DNA of 64,000 bases from Bacteroidia bacterium (GTDB lineage Bacteria > Bacteroidota > Bacteroidia > Chitinophagales > Chitinophagaceae). Position 1 is the first letter of the stretch; each line of letters begins with the position of its first letter. A model generated the notes under the pieces. The model was not told the origin of the DNA, made no database searches, and saw only the letters and a list, made by a program, of their open reading frames with translations. The stretch spans positions 1 to 64,000 of the forward strand of contig JAUICZ010000003.1 of assembly GCA_030429205.1 (NCBI GenBank), written 5' to 3'. Positions 37,952-47,927 of this stretch are shown here, piece by piece. The translations under genes and the position numbers were made by a program.

Positions 37952-38578
37952 ATGGGCAAACAAGAAAAACCGCTACATACATTACAACAATTTCTTCCCG
38001 ATAATACATTCGGGCATATTGCACCATATTTTAAGGAGCATAACATACACCTTACACTTACTAAAGCACGAAAATCTATATTGGGTGATTATCGTGAACC
38101 TACAAGAAGTGAACCATACCACCGTATCACGGTTAACATCAATTTAAACCCCTATAACTTTCTTATTACGCTGGTACATGAGTTAGCGCATTTGGTTACC
38201 TGTGTAGAATACGGGCGATCTGTTAAGCCTCACGGCAAAGAGTGGAAAGCTAATTTCAAAAACATGCTTATCCCATACCTAGGTAAGAATTTCTTTCCCA
38301 ACGATGTAGAAACGGCTCTTTCCAAATACATCAATAACCCTGCTGCCAGCACCTGTACTGATACAGAACTTTACAAAGCACTATACAAATACGACCTTGA
38401 TAAGAAACCCGGCCAAACATTAATATGCCATGTGCCTGTTGGTCAACATTTCAAAACAGATCAAGGGATTTTTGTAAAGATGAAACAATTGCGAACCCGC
38501 AGTCTCTGCAAAGATGTAGGCAGCGGTAAACAATACTATTTCCCTGGGATATACGAGGTGGAGCTTTTGTCACAGTAA
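37952..38578 (+). CDS. SprT-like domain protein
   Basis: A protein of 208 residues with the zinc-metalloprotease-like motif VHELAHLVTC (HExxH) and a third ligand candidate in KPHGKEWKANF. This is the SprT/Spartan arrangement. The C-terminal part contains a basic and aromatic segment (RSLCKDVGSGKQYYFPGIYEV). Eukaryotic Spartan cleaves DNA-protein crosslinks; bacterial SprT functions are poorly defined. It is the fourth gene of a tightly spaced unit starting at 36875. Confidence 0.82.
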   Translation: MGKQEKPLHTLQQFLPDNTFGHIAPYFKEHNIHLTLTKARKSILGDYREPTRSEPYHRITVNINLNPYNFLITLVHELAHLVTCVEYGRSVKPHGKEWKANFKNMLIPYLGKNFFPNDVETALSKYINNPAASTCTDTELYKALYKYDLDKKPGQTLICHVPVGQHFKTDQGIFVKMKQLRTRSLCKDVGSGKQYYFPGIYEVELLSQ

Positions 38579-38664
38579 ATACCCCATATTTTCACCCCGG
38601 TTATTAATAAAGAATATTACTAATACTATAAGTCTTTTGTAGATTTGTTGCTTCTAAAACACGA

Positions 38665-40698
38665 ATGATGAAAATTGCAACAAGCTTATCAGCGATTACT
38701 GCTGTTTTAATGTTAGCGTCTTGCCAGCAAAAGACAGGCAGTGCTGACGATTTTAAAGCTATCGACAAGGCAAATATGGACACAACCATGAGCCCGGGCG
38801 AAAACTTCTTTTGGTATGCAAACGGTGGTTGGCTAGCCAATAATGAAATACCCGAGTCTGAAACTCGCTGGGGTAGCTTTGATATGTTAAGAGAAAACAA
38901 CCTGAACAACCTACATAACATTCTAGACGAAACACTTAAGTCTGGTGATGCAGCAGCAGGGAGTGCAGCACAAAAAGTAGGAGATCTATATAAAAGCGGC
39001 ATGGATACCAATGCTATTAACGAAGCAGGCATCTATCCTATTAACGACAAGTTACAACGCATTGACGCAATAAACGATGCTAAAGGTGTATTGAAAGAGG
39101 TTGCGATGTTAAGAACTGAAGGTTTATCTCAAATATTCGGTTTTTATATTTCTCCTGATGATAAAGATGTAACTACCATGATCTGCCAGTTCTACCAAGG
39201 AGGTTTAGGTTTGCCTGATCGTGATTATTACTTCAATGAAGATGAGCGTTCTAAAAAAATACGCGAGGCATATAAAGCGTATCAGGTACAGCTTTTTGAA
39301 ATGATGGGAGCAGAAGATGCTCAAACAGCGGCTGCGAATGTTTTCAATTTAGAGGAGCAACTGGCAAAGGCGTCTATGACTCGTACTGAAAGACGCGACC
39401 CATATAAAACATATAACAAGCTTACTATTGAAGAGTTCAGCAAACAGAATGGCATAGACTGGGCTACTGTAATGGCTGACATGAAAGTAACCGGTGAAAA
39501 AGAAGTAATTGTAGGCATGCCTAATTTCTTCAAAGAAGTAAGCAACCTACTAAACAATACTTCAGTTGATGTTTGGAAACAATACCTAAAGTTTCATGTA
39601 GTAAACGACATGGCTCCTTACCTGAGTGATAATTTTGATCAGGCTCGTTTTGATTTTTACGGTAAAGTTGTTCGCGGACAGCAAGCACAAAAACCTCGTT
39701 GGAAAAGAGTATACTATGTAGTTGACGGAAGCATTGGTGAACTTTTGGGACAAATGTATGTAGATCAACACTTCAAACCTGAAGCTAAAGAACGTATGTT
39801 GAACCTTGTAAACAACTTACAGGAAACATACCACGATAGAATCATGCGTTTGGATTGGATGTCTGATGCTACAAAACAAAAAGCAATCGCAAAGCTGAAT
39901 ACTTTTGTTAAGAAGATCGGCTATCCTGACAAATGGAGAGATTACTCTAAGCTTAACATAGTTGCGGACAATTACGCTGCCAACGTTTTTGCCAGCGGTA
40001 AATTTGATTACGATTACATGGTGAGCAAACTGGGCAAGCCTGTTGACAAAACAGAGTGGTTCATGACACCGCAAACAGTAAACGCTTACTACAACCCTGC
40101 ATTTAACGAGATTGTTTTCCCTGCGGGCATATTAGCATTCCCATTCTTCGACGTTCGTGCCGACGACGCTGTAAACTACGGTGGTATCGGTGGTGTTATC
40201 GGACACGAGATGACACATGGCTTCGATGACCAGGGTAGTAAATATGCTGCGGATGGCAACCTCAAAAACTGGTGGACAGAAGAAGATGAAAAAAGCTTTA
40301 ATGCTCTTACTGGTGTAGTCGTAGACCAGTTCAACAACTATACAGTATTAGACAGTGTACATGTAAATGGTCAATTAACTTTAGGAGAGAACCTTGCTGA
40401 CCTTGGTGGTTTGGCAATAGCTTACGAAGCTTTCCAAAAAACAGAGCAAGCTAAAAAAGGTGAGACGATAGATGGGTTTACACCTAATCAACGTTTCTTC
40501 TTAAGCTGGGCACAAGTATGGCGTGCAAATACAAGACCGGAAGAGTTAGCTAACCGTATTGTAACAGACCCTCACTCTCCTGTTGAATGGAGAAGTAACG
40601 GACCTTTAAGCAATATGCCTGAGTTCTATGAAGCTTTCGGTATTAAAGAAGGAGACAAAATGTGGAGACCAGACAGCATACGTGCTAAAGTTTGGTAA
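38665..40698 (+). CDS. M13 family metallopeptidase (neprilysin-like) lipoprotein
   Basis: A 677-residue protein with a lipoprotein signal, MKIATSL...MLASCQQK (lipobox LASC). The M13 core has the zinc motif HEMTH at residues 514-518 within GHEMTHGFDDQG, the third ligand in ENLADLGG, and the substrate-binding NAYYNP segment. The end, GDKMWRPDSIRAKVW, corresponds to the conserved M13 C-terminus. It is predicted to be an envelope-anchored oligopeptidase. A strong terminator follows at 40719-40750. Confidence 0.95.
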   Translation: MMKIATSLSAITAVLMLASCQQKTGSADDFKAIDKANMDTTMSPGENFFWYANGGWLANNEIPESETRWGSFDMLRENNLNNLHNILDETLKSGDAAAGSAAQKVGDLYKSGMDTNAINEAGIYPINDKLQRIDAINDAKGVLKEVAMLRTEGLSQIFGFYISPDDKDVTTMICQFYQGGLGLPDRDYYFNEDERSKKIREAYKAYQVQLFEMMGAEDAQTAAANVFNLEEQLAKASMTRTERRDPYKTYNKLTIEEFSKQNGIDWATVMADMKVTGEKEVIVGMPNFFKEVSNLLNNTSVDVWKQYLKFHVVNDMAPYLSDNFDQARFDFYGKVVRGQQAQKPRWKRVYYVVDGSIGELLGQMYVDQHFKPEAKERMLNLVNNLQETYHDRIMRLDWMSDATKQKAIAKLNTFVKKIGYPDKWRDYSKLNIVADNYAANVFASGKFDYDYMVSKLGKPVDKTEWFMTPQTVNAYYNPAFNEIVFPAGILAFPFFDVRADDAVNYGGIGGVIGHEMTHGFDDQGSKYAADGNLKNWWTEEDEKSFNALTGVVVDQFNNYTVLDSVHVNGQLTLGENLADLGGLAIAYEAFQKTEQAKKGETIDGFTPNQRFFLSWAQVWRANTRPEELANRIVTDPHSPVEWRSNGPLSNMPEFYEAFGIKEGDKMWRPDSIRAKVW

Positions 40699-40718
40699 TT
40701 CTTACTTATATACTTTTC

Positions 40719-40750
40719 AAAAAAGCCTGTGCAAATGCACAGGCTTTTTT
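40719..40750. terminator. Terminator of the M13 peptidase gene
   Basis: A perfect 14-bp stem, AAAAAAGCCTGTGC (40719-40732) with GCACAGGCTTTTTT (40737-40750), and a 4-base loop. Confidence 0.9.
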
Positions 40751-40965
40751 GTTTACCACAATAACCGAGCCCTATAATGTTAAAAAGAGCAGCAAAATCA
40801 TTTATTACAAACAAATGTCAAATTGAAAAAATGTTGTAATGAAAATGCATTTTAACTGTTACTTAAAAGTCATTTTGATCTTTTTCAAAAAGAAGTTTTA
40901 TGGAAAAGCTGTAATATTTGAATCAGATAAAACAGAGATCATGAACTACTTAAAACTCAAGGCTT

Positions 40966-43017
40966 ATGAAAAAGATATTACTAATGCTCGGACTCATGTT
41001 CGGGATAACAGCTCAGCTTATTGCGCAAAAATCAACAGGAGCTATTAAAGGCAACATTGTTGATGAAAAAGGACAACCAATTACAGGAGCCATTGTAGAA
41101 GTGACACAAAATGGTACAATTAAAGGAGGAGCACCTACCGATTTTGAAGGTAATTATTTGGTTAAACCGCTAAAACCAGGAAAGTATACTGTTATAGCAA
41201 AAGCTCTTGGATATCAAGAAGAAAAAGTGCTGGAAGTACTGGTTACAGCAAACAGTGAAACTAAAGTCAATTTCAAACTACAACCGGGCGGGAATGATCT
41301 GGAAGAAGTGCAGGTAAAAGTCAAACGGTACGAGGCCACACTAATTGACAAGTATCAAACAAGTACAATTAAAACATCTGGTGAGATAGAAAGATTACCA
41401 ACTCGTAATACATCTACTGCCGTTCCAACAATGTCTGATGTGTTGTCTGATAGCGACAATGGCAGTATTAACATTGGAGGTGCTCGTGGTAATGGAACAT
41501 CGTATATAATTGATGGCGTACAAGTATATGGAGCAAGAGGTATTAACCTGAATAAACAGTACTATAACCCAAGCAAAGAAACTTTCACCAAACATCCGGA
41601 GAACGATTTTAAAACAGTAAAAACCAGTCCGTTATCTACCATATCTATAGACGTGGACAGGGCATCTTACAGTAATGTACGTAGGTATATCAATAATAAT
41701 CAAAAACCACCGGCAGATGCTGTGCGTATCGAAGAAATGATCAACTACTTTGAATATAATTACCCTCAACCCGAAGGCGACAAGCCACTCGCGATCGTTA
41801 CAGAACTAACCAGATGCCCCTGGAATAACGACCACCAATTATTACACATTGGTATGCAGGCAAAGAAACTTGACACAGAAAACCTACCAGCCTCTAATCT
41901 TGTTTTCTTGATTGACGTATCTGGCTCTATGTCTGATTACAACAAATTACCACTGGTTAAACAATCAATGAAATTGCTTACTCAAAACCTGAGAGCCAAA
42001 GATAAAATAGCCATTGTAGTGTATGCAGGTAATGCAGGGCTTGTATTACCATCTACAACCGGTGATCAAAAAGCCACTATATACGAAGCATTAGATAACC
42101 TTGATGCAGGCGGATCAACAGCCGGCGGCGCGGGAATAAAACTGGCATATAAAGTAGCTGCTGAAAATTATATCCGTGGTGGTAATAACAGAATAGTATT
42201 AGCTACTGATGGAGATTTTAATGTAGGCATTAGCGGAGAGAATCAACTGGAAAGACTAATTACTCAAGAAAGGGAAAAAGGAATATACTTAACATGTTTA
42301 GGCTATGGCATGGGTAATTACAAAGATTCTAAACTCGAAGTGTTAGCAGACAAGGGCAATGGCAACTATGCATATATAGACAACACAAGAGAAGCCAAGA
42401 AAACACTGGTCAAAGAATTTGGCGGCACTATATTCACTCTAGCGAAGGATGTAAAAACGCAAATAGAATTCAACCCTGCTAAAGTAAGCGGATACCGACT
42501 GATAGGTTACGAAAACAGGTTATTGAACGATGAGGATTTTAAGGATGATAAAAAAGATGCTGGAGAAATGGGCTCAGGCCATACAGTAACGATTATGTAT
42601 GAAATAATACCCGCTAATATTAACAGTAAAAAGCTAAGAGTTGTAGACGACCTGAAGTACCAACAGCATAAATCTTTGAACTACAGCCAGGAGTTAGCCA
42701 CTATCAAATTCAGGTATAAAAAGCCTAATGGTAATAAAAGTATGCAAATGGCGCATGTAATAAGCGGTGTTGAAAAAGAGATGAACAACACGAGCAAGAA
42801 TCTGCGTTTTGCATCTTCAGTTGCCATGTTCGGTATGTTACTTAAAAAGTCTGAACACAAAGGCAATGCGCATTACAAGAAAGTAATTACCATGGCCAAA
42901 AACAGTATAGGGAAAGATAAAGAAGGTTATAGGTCTGAATTCATTGAACTGGTTGAGAAAATGAAGGATATTAACGGTATCGCTGAAAATGATAACTGGT
43001 TTGCTGCAGAGGACTAA
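40966..43017 (+). CDS. Secreted protein: carboxypeptidase-like, plug-like and vWA/DUF3520 domains
   Basis: A protein of 683 residues. A signal peptide (MKKILLMLGL...AQLIAQ) is followed by a CarboxypepD-regulatory-like beta-sandwich (GAIKGNIVDEKGQPITGAIVEV...). A segment resembling a TonB-receptor plug comes next (MSDVLSDSDNGSINIGGARGNGTSYIIDGV). Then a vWA domain with MIDAS motif DVSGSMSDYNK and a TDGDFNVG segment, and a DUF3520-type C-terminus. Similar vWA proteins (YfbK-like) occur widely in Bacteroidota; their ligands are unknown. Confidence 0.85.
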   Translation: MKKILLMLGLMFGITAQLIAQKSTGAIKGNIVDEKGQPITGAIVEVTQNGTIKGGAPTDFEGNYLVKPLKPGKYTVIAKALGYQEEKVLEVLVTANSETKVNFKLQPGGNDLEEVQVKVKRYEATLIDKYQTSTIKTSGEIERLPTRNTSTAVPTMSDVLSDSDNGSINIGGARGNGTSYIIDGVQVYGARGINLNKQYYNPSKETFTKHPENDFKTVKTSPLSTISIDVDRASYSNVRRYINNNQKPPADAVRIEEMINYFEYNYPQPEGDKPLAIVTELTRCPWNNDHQLLHIGMQAKKLDTENLPASNLVFLIDVSGSMSDYNKLPLVKQSMKLLTQNLRAKDKIAIVVYAGNAGLVLPSTTGDQKATIYEALDNLDAGGSTAGGAGIKLAYKVAAENYIRGGNNRIVLATDGDFNVGISGENQLERLITQEREKGIYLTCLGYGMGNYKDSKLEVLADKGNGNYAYIDNTREAKKTLVKEFGGTIFTLAKDVKTQIEFNPAKVSGYRLIGYENRLLNDEDFKDDKKDAGEMGSGHTVTIMYEIIPANINSKKLRVVDDLKYQQHKSLNYSQELATIKFRYKKPNGNKSMQMAHVISGVEKEMNNTSKNLRFASSVAMFGMLLKKSEHKGNAHYKKVITMAKNSIGKDKEGYRSEFIELVEKMKDINGIAENDNWFAAED

Positions 43018-43115
43018 TTACTCCCCAGCCTGTAATAAAATACGGGCCGGGCATTTTTAAAGCGCTTTCCATATGTTAAATAAAAATAAAAAGCATTTAT
43101 CCCGATTATTAAGCC

Positions 43116-43123
43116 TACCTTTG
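43116..43123 (+). promoter_or_regulatory. Minus-7 promoter element of the DEAD-box gene
   Basis: TACCTTTG, 29 bases before the DEAD-box start codon, matches TAnnTTTG. No clear TTTG lies at 19 bases upstream, so this is a partial match. Confidence 0.45.
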
Positions 43124-43152
43124 CGCCTCATAAATTTTTAAGTTCTTTATTA

Positions 43153-44874
43153 ATGGTAACATTCAACGACTTCTCACTTAGAGAAGAATTGACAAGTGCC
43201 GTATCGGAAATGGGGTTTAAAACCCCGACGCCCATACAGGAGAAGGTAATCCCTCATCTGTTATCTCAACCAAAAGATATTATCGGTCTTGCACAGACAG
43301 GTACCGGTAAAACTGCCGCTTTCGGACTTCCGCTACTGCACAACATTGACGTTGCACACAAAGAGGTGCAAGCTTTGGTTCTCAGTCCTACACGAGAATT
43401 GTGTATGCAAATTGAGACGGAATTTCAGAAATACGGGCAACATATGCACGGCTTAAATGTAACAGCTGTGTACGGCGGTGTGCCCATTGGCGGACAAATA
43501 CGTAACCTAAAACGTGGCTCGCAGGTAGTTGTTGCTACTCCAGGACGTTTAATAGACTTACTAGAGCGTAAAGCTATTAGCCTTGAAGAAGTGACACATG
43601 TAGTGTTAGACGAGGCTGATGAAATGCTGAATATGGGATTCAGAGATGATATAGAGTTCATCCTGAAATCTACATTAGCTCGTGAATATACATGGTTATT
43701 CTCTGCAACAATGTCGAACGATGTACGACGTATTGCAAAGCGTTTCATGAAAGACTGGGACGAGTTTGCTGTTGCCGCAGAGAACACCACCAACGAAAAC
43801 ATAGACCACCAATATTATATTACAAACCACCACAACCGTTTCGAAGCATTAAAACGTCTGTTGGATTTTGCACCAGGTATTTATGGTATCATTTTTACGC
43901 GTACCAAAAACGACGCACAGGAAGTAGCCGAACGATTAATGCGTTTAGGCTATCACGTAAGCCCGCTGCATGGTGATATGGATCAGAAGATGCGCTCTAA
44001 AGTAATGGAGCGTTTCAAAAACAAAACTTTACAGGCTATAGTTGCAACTGATGTAGCTGCACGCGGTATTGATGTTAATGACATCTCCCACGTGATCAAC
44101 TATGAATTACCTGACGATCCAGAAGTATACACTCACCGTAGTGGACGTACCGCCCGTGCTGGTAAGTCTGGTATATGTATGTCTATCGTATCTCCTAGAG
44201 AGATTGGCGGCATTCGTCAAATTGAACGTATAGTAAAATCTAAGTTTCATAGAAGCGATATACCTGATGGTGCTGAAGTGATCCGTAAACGACTATTCTT
44301 CCATTTAGAGCAGATTGAAAACGCAGAACCACAAGATAACTTTGCAGAAGTATACTTATCCACTATACATGAGCGCTTTGACGATATGGATAAGGATGAA
44401 TTGATACGCAGGTTGATCTGGTTACAACTGAAAGAAACAATAGACAACTACGCAGACGCAAAGGATTTGAATGCCGGTTATGATGGTGACAGGAAGTCCG
44501 ATAAAAAAGACAACGTACGCCTATTCATGAATCTGGGTAAAAAAGATGGGCTTACTACTCCTGTAAAACTTTTAGAGTTTCTTACCGGAGCAACTGATAT
44601 CGAACCGAACCTGATACAAAGAATTACTATCAGGGATTTGAGCAGTTTCTACAATGTTCCTGTTAATGCTGCTGAGTTTATCATCAGCGCAATGGGTAAG
44701 GTGAAGTATAAAGGCAGAAGGGTACGTATTGAAGAAGCAGACCAAAAATCTCGAGATAATAACAGAGGTTACAACAGCAACAAAGGACCCAGAAATGGAA
44801 AATCTTCACAACGTACTGAACGTAAGCACTTTAGCAGGAATTCAGATGGCAAAAAATCATATAAAAGACGCTAA
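43153..44874 (+). CDS. DEAD-box ATP-dependent RNA helicase with DbpA-type RNA-binding domain
   Basis: A protein of 573 residues. The helicase core has AQTGTGKT (motif I), SPTRELCMQ (Ia), ATPGRLID (Ib), DEAD (motif II, within VVLDEADEML), SAT (III), ATDVAARGID (V) and HRSGRTARAG (VI). A DbpA-like RNA-recognition domain (LFMNLGKKDGLTTPVKLLEFL ... IEEAD) and a basic Asn/Arg/Lys-rich tail follow. It probably remodels rRNA or mRNA during ribosome assembly or cold growth. Confidence 0.95.
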   Translation: MVTFNDFSLREELTSAVSEMGFKTPTPIQEKVIPHLLSQPKDIIGLAQTGTGKTAAFGLPLLHNIDVAHKEVQALVLSPTRELCMQIETEFQKYGQHMHGLNVTAVYGGVPIGGQIRNLKRGSQVVVATPGRLIDLLERKAISLEEVTHVVLDEADEMLNMGFRDDIEFILKSTLAREYTWLFSATMSNDVRRIAKRFMKDWDEFAVAAENTTNENIDHQYYITNHHNRFEALKRLLDFAPGIYGIIFTRTKNDAQEVAERLMRLGYHVSPLHGDMDQKMRSKVMERFKNKTLQAIVATDVAARGIDVNDISHVINYELPDDPEVYTHRSGRTARAGKSGICMSIVSPREIGGIRQIERIVKSKFHRSDIPDGAEVIRKRLFFHLEQIENAEPQDNFAEVYLSTIHERFDDMDKDELIRRLIWLQLKETIDNYADAKDLNAGYDGDRKSDKKDNVRLFMNLGKKDGLTTPVKLLEFLTGATDIEPNLIQRITIRDLSSFYNVPVNAAEFIISAMGKVKYKGRRVRIEEADQKSRDNNRGYNSNKGPRNGKSSQRTERKHFSRNSDGKKSYKRR

Positions 44875-44902
44875 CTTTAACACTTATTATAAAAAAACAC
44901 AC

Positions 44903-44910
44903 TATCTTTG
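44903..44910 (+). promoter_or_regulatory. Minus-7 promoter element of the RlpA-like gene
   Basis: TATCTTTG, 23 bases before the ATG at 44934, matches TAnnTTTG exactly. It implies that the RlpA-like gene is transcribed separately from the DEAD-box gene. The upstream TTTG element is not evident. Confidence 0.45.
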
Positions 44911-44933
44911 CGCTGGAAACAACATAGGTGACT

Positions 44934-45401
44934 ATGAGAAGAATATTTACACTTGTAATAACAATACTGCTAGCTAACGCAGCAATGGCACAAGAGGTAA
45001 TAAATGTGAACGGAAGACACATTACCAACGAGCCTATTGCAAAAGGTGTTGCCAGTTATTATCACGACAAGTTTGTTGGTCGTCAAACATCAACGGGTGA
45101 GATATTCAGCAACGACAAGTTTACCGCAGCCAGCAATACGTTGAAACTTAACACTTACGTTAAAGTAACTAACCTGAAAAATGGTAAGTATATTTATGTA
45201 CGTATTAATGACCGTATGCACAAAGACAATAAGCGCCTGATAGACATGGCTAGTATTTGTGCAAAAAAGTTAGGGTATCATTATGATGGGCTGGCAAAAG
45301 TAAAAGTAGAGATTGTACCTAGAGAGGAAGGAAAAGAAGGTGTACTGGCGCAAAGACAAAGGCTAATGGCCGAGCATGTAACTGAAGAAAATCAATTGTA
45401 G
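44934..45401 (+). CDS. Secreted RlpA-like double-psi beta-barrel protein
   Basis: I start it at the ATG at 44934 in preference to the GTG two codons earlier. A signal peptide (MRRIFTLVITILLANAAMAQ) precedes an RlpA-type barrel with GVASYYHDKFVGRQTSTGEIF, DKFTAASNTLKLNTYVKVTNL and NDRMHKDNKRLIDMA. RlpA proteins bind or cleave denuded peptidoglycan. The catalytic Asp of the lytic transglycosylases may be present in INDRMH, but no SPOR domain follows. Confidence 0.85.
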   Translation: MRRIFTLVITILLANAAMAQEVINVNGRHITNEPIAKGVASYYHDKFVGRQTSTGEIFSNDKFTAASNTLKLNTYVKVTNLKNGKYIYVRINDRMHKDNKRLIDMASICAKKLGYHYDGLAKVKVEIVPREEGKEGVLAQRQRLMAEHVTEENQL

Positions 45402-45431
45402 AATAATAGTTACTGGAGATTCTACATTTAG

Positions 45432-45460
45432 CACCCCTGCAATTGCGGGGGTGTTTTTTT
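45432..45460 (+). terminator. Terminator of the RlpA-like gene
   Basis: A 9-bp stem, CACCCCTGC (45432-45440) with GCGGGGGTG (45445-45453), including one T-G wobble and an AATT loop, is followed by a run of T. Confidence 0.85.
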
Positions 45461-45472
45461 TATATTTAAAGG

Positions 45473-45859
45473 ATGGTACATACTTCACTTTTCATTGCAG
45501 CTACTAAAAACAAAGGCAGAGGTATGTTTACACGAACAAACATAGAATCCGGAAAAATAATAGAAGTATCGCCCGTAATTGTAATGGATAGTAAAGAACG
45601 TGAACTACTAGACCAAACACTATTACACGACTATATATTTGAATGGCAACCTGAGGGGAAAAAACTATGCTGCATGGCCCAGGGCTACATTTCTGTATAC
45701 AACCACTCTACCGAAGCCAACTGCGAACACTTTATGGACTATGAGAGCGAAACTATGAGCATAAAAACCATAAGAGATATAGAGGCTGATGAAGAATTGA
45801 CTATTAACTATAATGGTGATTGGGATAATAAAAAGCCTGTTTGGTTTGATGCTGAATAA
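45473..45859 (+). CDS. SET domain-containing protein
   Basis: A protein of 128 residues with SET-domain motifs: KGRGMFTRTNIESGKIIEVSP at the N-terminus, YNHSTEANCEHF (the NHS/C region that binds cofactor and substrate) and ADEELTINYNGD (the E-x-x-x-NY element). SET enzymes methylate lysines using SAM. The protein is compact, with no obvious post-SET domain, and its target is unknown. The pterin dehydratase gene follows 27 bases downstream. Confidence 0.88.
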   Translation: MVHTSLFIAATKNKGRGMFTRTNIESGKIIEVSPVIVMDSKERELLDQTLLHDYIFEWQPEGKKLCCMAQGYISVYNHSTEANCEHFMDYESETMSIKTIRDIEADEELTINYNGDWDNKKPVWFDAE

Positions 45860-45886
45860 TATAGATATTGGGTAAAACTGGAAATT

Positions 45887-46120
45887 ATGAGTTGGCAAGA
45901 AGCAAATAACGAGTTGTTCAAAAGTTTCACGTTCAAAGACTTCTCAGAAGCTTTTGCGTTCATGACACGAGTAGCAATATTAGCAGAAAAACACAACCAT
46001 CACCCTCGTTGGGAGAATGTTTGGAATAAACTGGATATACACCTAAACACTCACGACGCCGGCGATATTGTGACTGAAAAAGACCATCAACTGGCCGCTG
46101 CAATCGACCTACTTATCTAG
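45887..46120 (+). CDS. 4a-hydroxytetrahydrobiopterin dehydratase (PCD/DCoH family)
   Basis: A short protein of 77 residues. The family signature is intact: [24 protein letters not shown], with the His-His-Pro active-site segment, followed by [20 protein letters not shown]. The enzyme regenerates quinonoid pterin for aromatic amino acid hydroxylases or other pterin-using enzymes; no hydroxylase gene is adjacent. It converges on the M14 peptidase gene with a 12-base overlap. Confidence 0.9.
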   Translation: MSWQEANNELFKSFTFKDFSEAFAFMTRVAILAEKHNHHPRWENVWNKLDIHLNTHDAGDIVTEKDHQLAAAIDLLI

Positions 46121-47860
46121 CCTGAATACCGGATATCGCATATGCTCAGGCTCATGATAATCTGAGTTGATATATATAAAGTATAGTTGAGCTTTGCCAT
46201 CTTTAGCAAAATCAGCATCTGACCTTTTACGTGCTTCAAACTTTTCTTTAAGCTCAGGATCTTCATTTAATATTTTCACAGCCAGGTCTTCAAATACATA
46301 AGAGCTATACCATTCTTTTTGCTGTAATATCGCGTCAAAAAAGCCCCATGCAAAGAAACCATCTGGTGCAGTAGGCTCTAAGGTTTCTACAATATACCTT
46401 TTTGCTAGCTGCTCAGGGTCGATAATGTAATCTCCTTTTCTAAGCATGTGAAACTTCTGCACTTTCTCTACCTTAATATTGCTGTGCAGATAATGCCCTT
46501 CGTATGGTTTATCAACCGTTTCATAGCTTGTTATATAGCTGATGGTCACTTCTGCTGTAGAATCTTTTTCAAGCTTATGCACCTTCACACCATTGTTCTT
46601 CAGCTTTTCTATAACCTTATGCCAACCTTGTAAAACTACATACCTGTACGGGATGGCAACTATTTGAGAAGGCTTGTAAGTATTGTAGTAAGTAACTTTT
46701 TTTTCATAAGGCTTATCCCTATCATAGTACAGCCTTTCAGTGCCTGATATTTCGCTTGCCTTATACCCGCCTTCATACCCCTTAAAGTTAATCTTAGTAT
46801 GTGCAGTCGTATCAATAGCCCATTCTATAGGCAGATATACTGCATTTACTATAGCTTCTTTTTGGGCATTTCTTGTTGCCTTTATGTCTACTGCATTTTT
46901 AGAAGAAAGGTCGATAATGCTACGCATTAATGCATATGTTGAAGCTACACGATCCTTATAAGGTTTCAGCATATGGGTTTCGGCAACAAAAGCATATACA
47001 TTGAACATTGCTGCAAAGCCACTTAAATACCTTGGTGTTTCCAAATAGGCATTCCAGCCTTTATCGGGTGTTGTACCCCACACATTTACATAAGGCACCA
47101 GATCATACCCTCTGCTTTTCATATCGGCAAATACCTTTGGTTCAAATACTTTATTCAGATAGTTACCCATTGCCCCTCCCAGTTTATTATGTTGGGTGCT
47201 CAGCAGTGTCATTACATGTTGATAATCGGCACCATTACTTACATGGTTATCTATTAAAACATCAGGATCAAACTCAACAATAAATCTGGCCAGGGTTTGT
47301 GTTTCCAAAGCATCCATTTTTATAAAATCTCTGTTCAGATCCAGGTTCTGTGCATTACCTCGAAACCCTGTTACAAATGGTCCATTTTGGTTGGCTCTGC
47401 TATGTTGTCTTAAGTTTACTGTACCGTAAATATTGAAAGATGGGATGATTGCCAGAACTACATTATCGGGCAGCGTTATTTTACCCGATGCTATTTCTTC
47501 TACCAAATTCAAACTGGCTTCTATACCATCGTACTCCCCGGGATGAATACCATTATTAATCAATATCCGAATCTGACTGTTTTGCTGCCAGTTCTTTATT
47601 TGTTGATTCTTATTGTTTGAACAATAGATAACAGGCAGCGGGTACTGGGTATCAGTAGGGCCAAGAATATCCAATTGGATTTTAGGCGATTTTGCTGCCA
47701 AACCAGCATAGGTATCTGTTAAGCGTTGATATGCAGGGACGCGCTCATAAATTCTGCGTTCATCCTGATTATCATCGGCGGTAGTTTGTCTTCTTTGTTG
47801 TGCAATAGATTGTAATGACAACAGTACAGACAAAGCAAATAAAATCGACCTATTTATCAT
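46109..47860 (-). CDS. M14 family zinc carboxypeptidase
   Basis: Start at the ATG at 47860 (583 residues), giving the signal peptide [21 protein letters not shown]; a start at 47875 would add five residues. The zinc motif is [14 protein letters not shown] (HxxE), and a third ligand candidate lies in [15 protein letters not shown]. The catalytic Glu is probably in [15 protein letters not shown]-terminal non-catalytic domain of about 250 residues follows. It is predicted to be a secreted exopeptidase acting in the envelope or outside the cell. Confidence 0.88.
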   Translation of the reverse strand: MINRSILFALSVLLSLQSIAQQRRQTTADDNQDERRIYERVPAYQRLTDTYAGLAAKSPKIQLDILGPTDTQYPLPVIYCSNNKNQQIKNWQQNSQIRILINNGIHPGEYDGIEASLNLVEEIASGKITLPDNVVLAIIPSFNIYGTVNLRQHSRANQNGPFVTGFRGNAQNLDLNRDFIKMDALETQTLARFIVEFDPDVLIDNHVSNGADYQHVMTLLSTQHNKLGGAMGNYLNKVFEPKVFADMKSRGYDLVPYVNVWGTTPDKGWNAYLETPRYLSGFAAMFNVYAFVAETHMLKPYKDRVASTYALMRSIIDLSSKNAVDIKATRNAQKEAIVNAVYLPIEWAIDTTAHTKINFKGYEGGYKASEISGTERLYYDRDKPYEKKVTYYNTYKPSQIVAIPYRYVVLQGWHKVIEKLKNNGVKVHKLEKDSTAEVTISYITSYETVDKPYEGHYLHSNIKVEKVQKFHMLRKGDYIIDPEQLAKRYIVETLEPTAPDGFFAWGFFDAILQQKEWYSSYVFEDLAVKILNEDPELKEKFEARKRSDADFAKDGKAQLYFIYINSDYHEPEHMRYPVFRLDK

Positions 47861-47927
47861 ACGATAAATATACACACAAGAATATTACCTATTTAATGAA
47901 ATAGGGGTAAAAGTGCAGACAAGCGGC

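Noticed and set aside
40839-41048. 69-residue open frame upstream of the vWA gene
   Set aside because: Overlaps the vWA signal peptide in another frame, with no coding features.
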